DNA of 64,000 nt from Photobacterium galatheae. Lineage in GTDB: Bacteria; Pseudomonadota; Gammaproteobacteria; Enterobacterales; Vibrionaceae. The position numbers and the translations under genes were made by a program. The stretch covers positions 1 to 64,000 of the forward strand of contig NZ_JMIB01000036.1 in NCBI RefSeq assembly GCF_000695255.1. The letters are read 5' to 3'. Below, in pieces: positions 60,786 through 64,000 of this stretch (positions within the stretch are counted from its first letter, which is position 1; every line of letters begins with the position of its first letter). The notes beneath the pieces were generated by a model, which was given only the letters and a program-made list of their open reading frames with translations, was not told the DNA's origin and did no database searches.

Positions 60786-63725
60786 ATGCAAAACGACGCT
60801 ATCGACAACCTGCTCATCAGTATTTCACGACTGGTTGCGGTTGACTCGGCAGGTGTGGCTATCGCCGAAATTGACCTTCGTGAAGGCGGTATACTGATTG
60901 GCGGAGGTAATATAGGAAAAACCTCTATTCTTAATGCGATTCGGCTTTTTTTGCTGCCGGAGGAGAATTTCAAAAGCTCAGCAAAGAAATTCGGATTTTC
61001 AGATAAAGAAGGAAAGTTTTTCTCCGATGATGAGAGCTTCGAACATTATTTCCCAAGCACCAGCAGCTTTTTGATCCTTGAGTGCGATAATTACTTGGGC
61101 GGGCGACTGCCCCATTGCCAGATTCTCTATCGTGGCAGTGCAGATAAGCTTGATTACCGACGGATGTTCACTTCGCTTCGTTATGAGCAGATCCGCCATT
61201 TGTTCTGGGACGCCAGTGCTGGGGATGACGGTATCGGAGGTCGTGTTGAGGGGCTGAGCCCAACTAAAGTGCAGACATTTCTTAAACGTGAAGATAAGTA
61301 CTTTAAGCCTTTAATGCGTTCTGCTGCGATTAAAGAGGTCATCTACGCGAATCAGCTGCTCGATACTGATGCGATGCGCTTTTGTCTGTTTCCACTCAGC
61401 ACGACAGATGATGCAAATGTGGACGCCTTTCGGGCCTTGGTACGGCTGTTGTTTGATATGAAAACGGGCTCGGATACAGTGCGTCTGGCGGTTGCGAATA
61501 TTATCGAATCGCAGAAGAAAGAGCGTAAAGATGAGCTTAACTTCGATATTGATGCCTTCATTGAACATAACGAAGCACTCGCTCGCCGTGAGCGACTTTT
61601 AAAAAATATTGACAGCCTGCGCCCGGAATTTGACAGGCTGTCAGCCAGTCATCAGGCGTTGATGCGAAATAAAAACGCTGAAGATGCGTTGATGCAATAC
61701 GCCATGATGGTGCAAAACCGGATTGAGAAAGCATGCACCGACATTGGCCTGGAAGAGAGCCAACTGAAGCTGATGGAAAATCGTGTCAGCGGTTTACGTA
61801 AAGAATGGAGGGAAACGGAAAGTTCGCAAAAGAGCCTGGAAGGTGAGCGTAAAACACTTTGTCGTCAACAGACAAAGCTCGATGAAGTGGTACAGAAAAC
61901 GCAGTTGCTGGTGAGCCAGTATGACGAAACAGACACCCTTGAGATGATCATCGAAGGCCACCGCGAACATCTGGCTGAGAAGCAGCATGAGTTGGCACTC
62001 AAGTTAGACGCTGAAAAGCGTCAGGAAGAACTGCTGGTGCTGACTCAGGAGATCAGCAAACTCGAGGCTTCGGAGCAGCGCTATCAGGCGTCGGTTGAGA
62101 GTCAGGAATTTAAGCTGTTTAACCAGTTGACTGAGTCGGTCTGGCTGAAACTGGCTGCATTGAATTCTGACGTGGCGGAGGCGAATCCGGGTCGGGTGCT
62201 GTCACCTTCGGAATCTCAGGTGATCGAAGCCTTTGCTGATTTGATCCAACCCGATGAATCTGGCTATGAACTGCTTGGCGCAAAACTTGAGGCGGTATCT
62301 CTTGATAAGCGTGAGTCGGATCAAAGCCGATTGGATAAAGTTCGTGCGGTTCTTGAAGGAAAGCGCAAGCGGGCGTCTGAAATCAGCGCGATGGATAAAG
62401 AAAGCCGTTTTGAACAGGTGAAAACCATCACGACCCTGAAAACTGAAATCAGCCGTACTGAGACGGAAATCGATCTGCTGTTGGCATGCAAAAGCAATAC
62501 GCAGCAACTACACAACCTGAATGAAGAGTTAGAGGTCGTTGAAAACAAGCAGCTGGTGCTGAAGCGGCAGTTTGAAAGTCAGCAGGAGGTGTTCTTTCAA
62601 GAGCAGCAGGCGTACAGCGTGCAGCAGGAAAAAGTCACAGAGATGAAATCTCAGCTTGAAAAGCTGACGCAGTACCAGCAATCCGCCAAAGTTCAACTCG
62701 AAGCCCATGGCCTACCGACTCTTAATTTCTCTGTGATGCCCGATCAGTCATTGCCACTGACGGAGGATCAGTTGCAGACTTGTATCGACAATCTTCAAAG
62801 TAAGCGGGAAGCAAGAGCCGAGATTGCAGAGAGAATCCGGGACTTTGTACGCAACCAGGTTCTTGAGAACGACGATCAGCTAATGAGGCCGTTTATTGAG
62901 GATGAATTGCTATCCCATGCGTTCGAGCAACTTCAGTCACGTTATCAGGGGCTGGAAGAGGAGTTTGATATTCTGCGCAAAAACTTCGTTGAACATAAGC
63001 ACTCGATTCATAGCATCATCAATGAGCTGAAGAATAACCGGGAGATTGTGCGTCAATTTGAGCAGAGTATTAACCGGGCTTTTGCCAATGTGAGGATTAA
63101 CGATCTGGTGCAGGTTGAAGCGGAGATCAAAGTAGAAGCTCGATTCAACGATTTGGTGGGAGAAATTGAGCATCTGGATACCCATTCCGATCAAAAAGCT
63201 TCTGAGCAGTTTATTGAACGTCTCAAAGCTTTCAGTCAGAAATTCTTCCCGGATGGGAAAACCGCTTTGCTGACGATGGAACAGATTGTGGCCGGTATTG
63301 CTTACCGGGTGAAAAAACAGGGCCAGACAGGTTTGGAGAGTAAGTCCCAGTCCACCTCAACCATTATGCTGATTAACCTGAAGCTGGTGGAGATTTTACT
63401 TGGTCGTTTGAGAAACAAAGCCTGCACGACGCATTTCCCACTGATCATTGATGAGGGTGCCTCTGTAGACAGCTCTCAGTTTGACTGGCTGCTGCCAAAT
63501 TTAAAACAGGCAGGGTTCAGGGTGTTGAGTGCATCAACCAACTCGGCATCAAGCGAAATCATTTTCAAATTTGGCCAGCATTTCCGTTTGGATGCGATGC
63601 GTACTGCAACGCCGTATCATCCTGCCCGCACCATTGCTTTTACCGGAATGCCAGATAGCTTTGTGACGAAGGGCAGCGTGCTGGACAGAGAGCAGTTGGT
63701 TATGTTTGGAGAGGCAGATGAGTGA
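60786..63725 (+). CDS. SMC/Rad50-type ATPase (JetC/MksB-like)
   Basis: 979 residues. The N-terminal ATPase half-site has Walker A GGGNIGKTSILN (Lys45), the C-terminal half-site has Walker B PLIIDEGASVD (Asp889-Glu890) and a degenerate signature region KSQSTSTIMLINLK instead of LSGG. Between about 290 and 850 are long coiled coils (RIEKACTDIGLEESQLKLME, ELEVVENKQLVLKRQFESQQ) broken by a hinge-like stretch around residues 450-520 and 630-660. It is shorter than MukB and similar in plan to JetC/MksB. It should form the DNA-loading ATPase of the complex with the Toprim protein. Confidence 0.78.
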   Translation: MQNDAIDNLLISISRLVAVDSAGVAIAEIDLREGGILIGGGNIGKTSILNAIRLFLLPEENFKSSAKKFGFSDKEGKFFSDDESFEHYFPSTSSFLILECDNYLGGRLPHCQILYRGSADKLDYRRMFTSLRYEQIRHLFWDASAGDDGIGGRVEGLSPTKVQTFLKREDKYFKPLMRSAAIKEVIYANQLLDTDAMRFCLFPLSTTDDANVDAFRALVRLLFDMKTGSDTVRLAVANIIESQKKERKDELNFDIDAFIEHNEALARRERLLKNIDSLRPEFDRLSASHQALMRNKNAEDALMQYAMMVQNRIEKACTDIGLEESQLKLMENRVSGLRKEWRETESSQKSLEGERKTLCRQQTKLDEVVQKTQLLVSQYDETDTLEMIIEGHREHLAEKQHELALKLDAEKRQEELLVLTQEISKLEASEQRYQASVESQEFKLFNQLTESVWLKLAALNSDVAEANPGRVLSPSESQVIEAFADLIQPDESGYELLGAKLEAVSLDKRESDQSRLDKVRAVLEGKRKRASEISAMDKESRFEQVKTITTLKTEISRTETEIDLLLACKSNTQQLHNLNEELEVVENKQLVLKRQFESQQEVFFQEQQAYSVQQEKVTEMKSQLEKLTQYQQSAKVQLEAHGLPTLNFSVMPDQSLPLTEDQLQTCIDNLQSKREARAEIAERIRDFVRNQVLENDDQLMRPFIEDELLSHAFEQLQSRYQGLEEEFDILRKNFVEHKHSIHSIINELKNNREIVRQFEQSINRAFANVRINDLVQVEAEIKVEARFNDLVGEIEHLDTHSDQKASEQFIERLKAFSQKFFPDGKTALLTMEQIVAGIAYRVKKQGQTGLESKSQSTSTIMLINLKLVEILLGRLRNKACTTHFPLIIDEGASVDSSQFDWLLPNLKQAGFRVLSASTNSASSEIIFKFGQHFRLDAMRTATPYHPARTIAFTGMPDSFVTKGSVLDREQLVMFGEADE

Positions 63726-64000
63726 TCAACGACTGCTGACGATCCCGACTTTTGGCATCATGCTTGAACATCATACGATTATGCGGGACGTGATCCGCGA
63801 GATGGACGAAGCTGGGGAGCCCTATGTACACGAAGCCAAATTTGTTGCCCGGCTGCACCGCTATATGCAGGGCTTGAACCGGGACAAACGGAAACAGCTG
63901 CGCACGGCATTCTCAACCGATAATTTGCTGGCGGCGCATATTCTGGTGGATAAAGATGAATTTGGCGGAGAGAGCCGGCTTATTTTTGACCGCTCAGTCA
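63718..64000 (+). CDS. Third gene of the Toprim-SMC operon; cut by the window edge
   Basis: Starts at ATG 63718, overlapping the SMC stop by 8 nt, with GGAGAGG upstream; 94 codons are visible. The sequence MSDQRLLTIPTFGIMLEHHT, DVIREMDEAGEPYVHEAKFV, YMQGLNRDKRKQLRTAFSTD is helical. By position it would be the kleisin or KITE-like subunit (JetA/JetB or MksF/MksE equivalents), but the fragment alone does not prove it. Confidence 0.65.
   Translation, partial: MSDQRLLTIPTFGIMLEHHTIMRDVIREMDEAGEPYVHEAKFVARLHRYMQGLNRDKRKQLRTAFSTDNLLAAHILVDKDEFGGESRLIFDRSV

Overview
The window looks like chromosomal DNA of a marine or halotolerant gammaproteobacterium, most likely Vibrionaceae (Photobacterium or Vibrio relatives). 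Reasons: a VllY-like 4-hydroxyphenylpyruvate dioxygenase, an ectoine-degradation operon, CI-like regulators, a LonB-type protease, a CobW-family GTPase next to a TldD/TldE pair, and many solitary REP-associated (RAYT) transposase fragments. This assignment is an inference from gene content. No rRNA or tRNA gene was recognised.

Layout. (1) 1-8.3 kb is an eroded accessory region. It holds two RAYT transposase copies with hairpin-bearing 3' flanks, the 3' end of a dead group II intron, an AT-rich O-acyltransferase gene, remnants of ISAs1-, IS1595- and IS630-like elements, and a tandemly duplicated module of a DUF3289 C-terminal tip plus a small membrane protein. (2) 8.2-17.1 kb holds a CI-like regulator with a duplicated DNA-binding domain, a DUF3850 gene pair, a LonB-like protease, an XRE regulator, an aldo/keto reductase, a GNAT acetyltransferase and several very small ORFs. 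(3) 17.6-21.7 kb is a tightly coupled four-gene operon (PLP beta-replacement enzyme, FAD/NAD(P)-binding protein, CoA-transferase, LysE exporter) that looks like an uncharacterised small-molecule pathway. (4) 21.8-27.0 kb holds envelope proteins, a MAPEG protein and anmK. (5) 27.3-32.6 kb is the ectoine catabolic operon doeB2-doeD-doeA-doeC: hydrolysis of ectoine, deacetylation, transamination, then oxidation to aspartate. (6) 32.6-34.3 kb holds two tandem paralogues of no family I recognise, preceded by palindromes, one resembling a LuxR/HapR-type site.

(7) 34.6-59.5 kb is mostly ordinary chromosomal content: MFS transporter, DoxX, pirin, Mog, adenine-deaminase-type enzyme, glutathione peroxidase, CHAD protein, HPPD, a lipoprotein, a secreted cysteine-peptidase-like protein, a coiled-coil membrane protein, CbrC, thioesterase, TldE/TldD-like proteases, CobW GTPase, alkaline phosphatase, a DUF4239-like protein and an ABC-F ATPase. 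At 39.6-39.8 kb an apparently intact promoter and terminator on the minus strand delimit a candidate small RNA of about 147 nt. (8) From 59.9 kb to the right edge is the start of a candidate anti-plasmid/anti-phage operon related to Wadjet/MksBEFG: a JetD-like Toprim protein, a 979-residue SMC/Rad50-type ATPase and a truncated third gene. It is preceded by a 28-codon leader ORF and an 11-bp inverted repeat that buries the Toprim start codon.

A recurring minor theme is short perfect or near-perfect tandem duplications of about 14-18 bp in spacers, and once inside a gene. Gene starts were moved downstream from the longest possible frame where a Shine-Dalgarno sequence or family N-terminus supported it. 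The most interesting items are the Toprim-SMC operon with its leader, the four-gene PLP/FAD/CoA-transferase operon, the candidate sRNA, the DUF3289 tip array and the tandem unknown paralogues.
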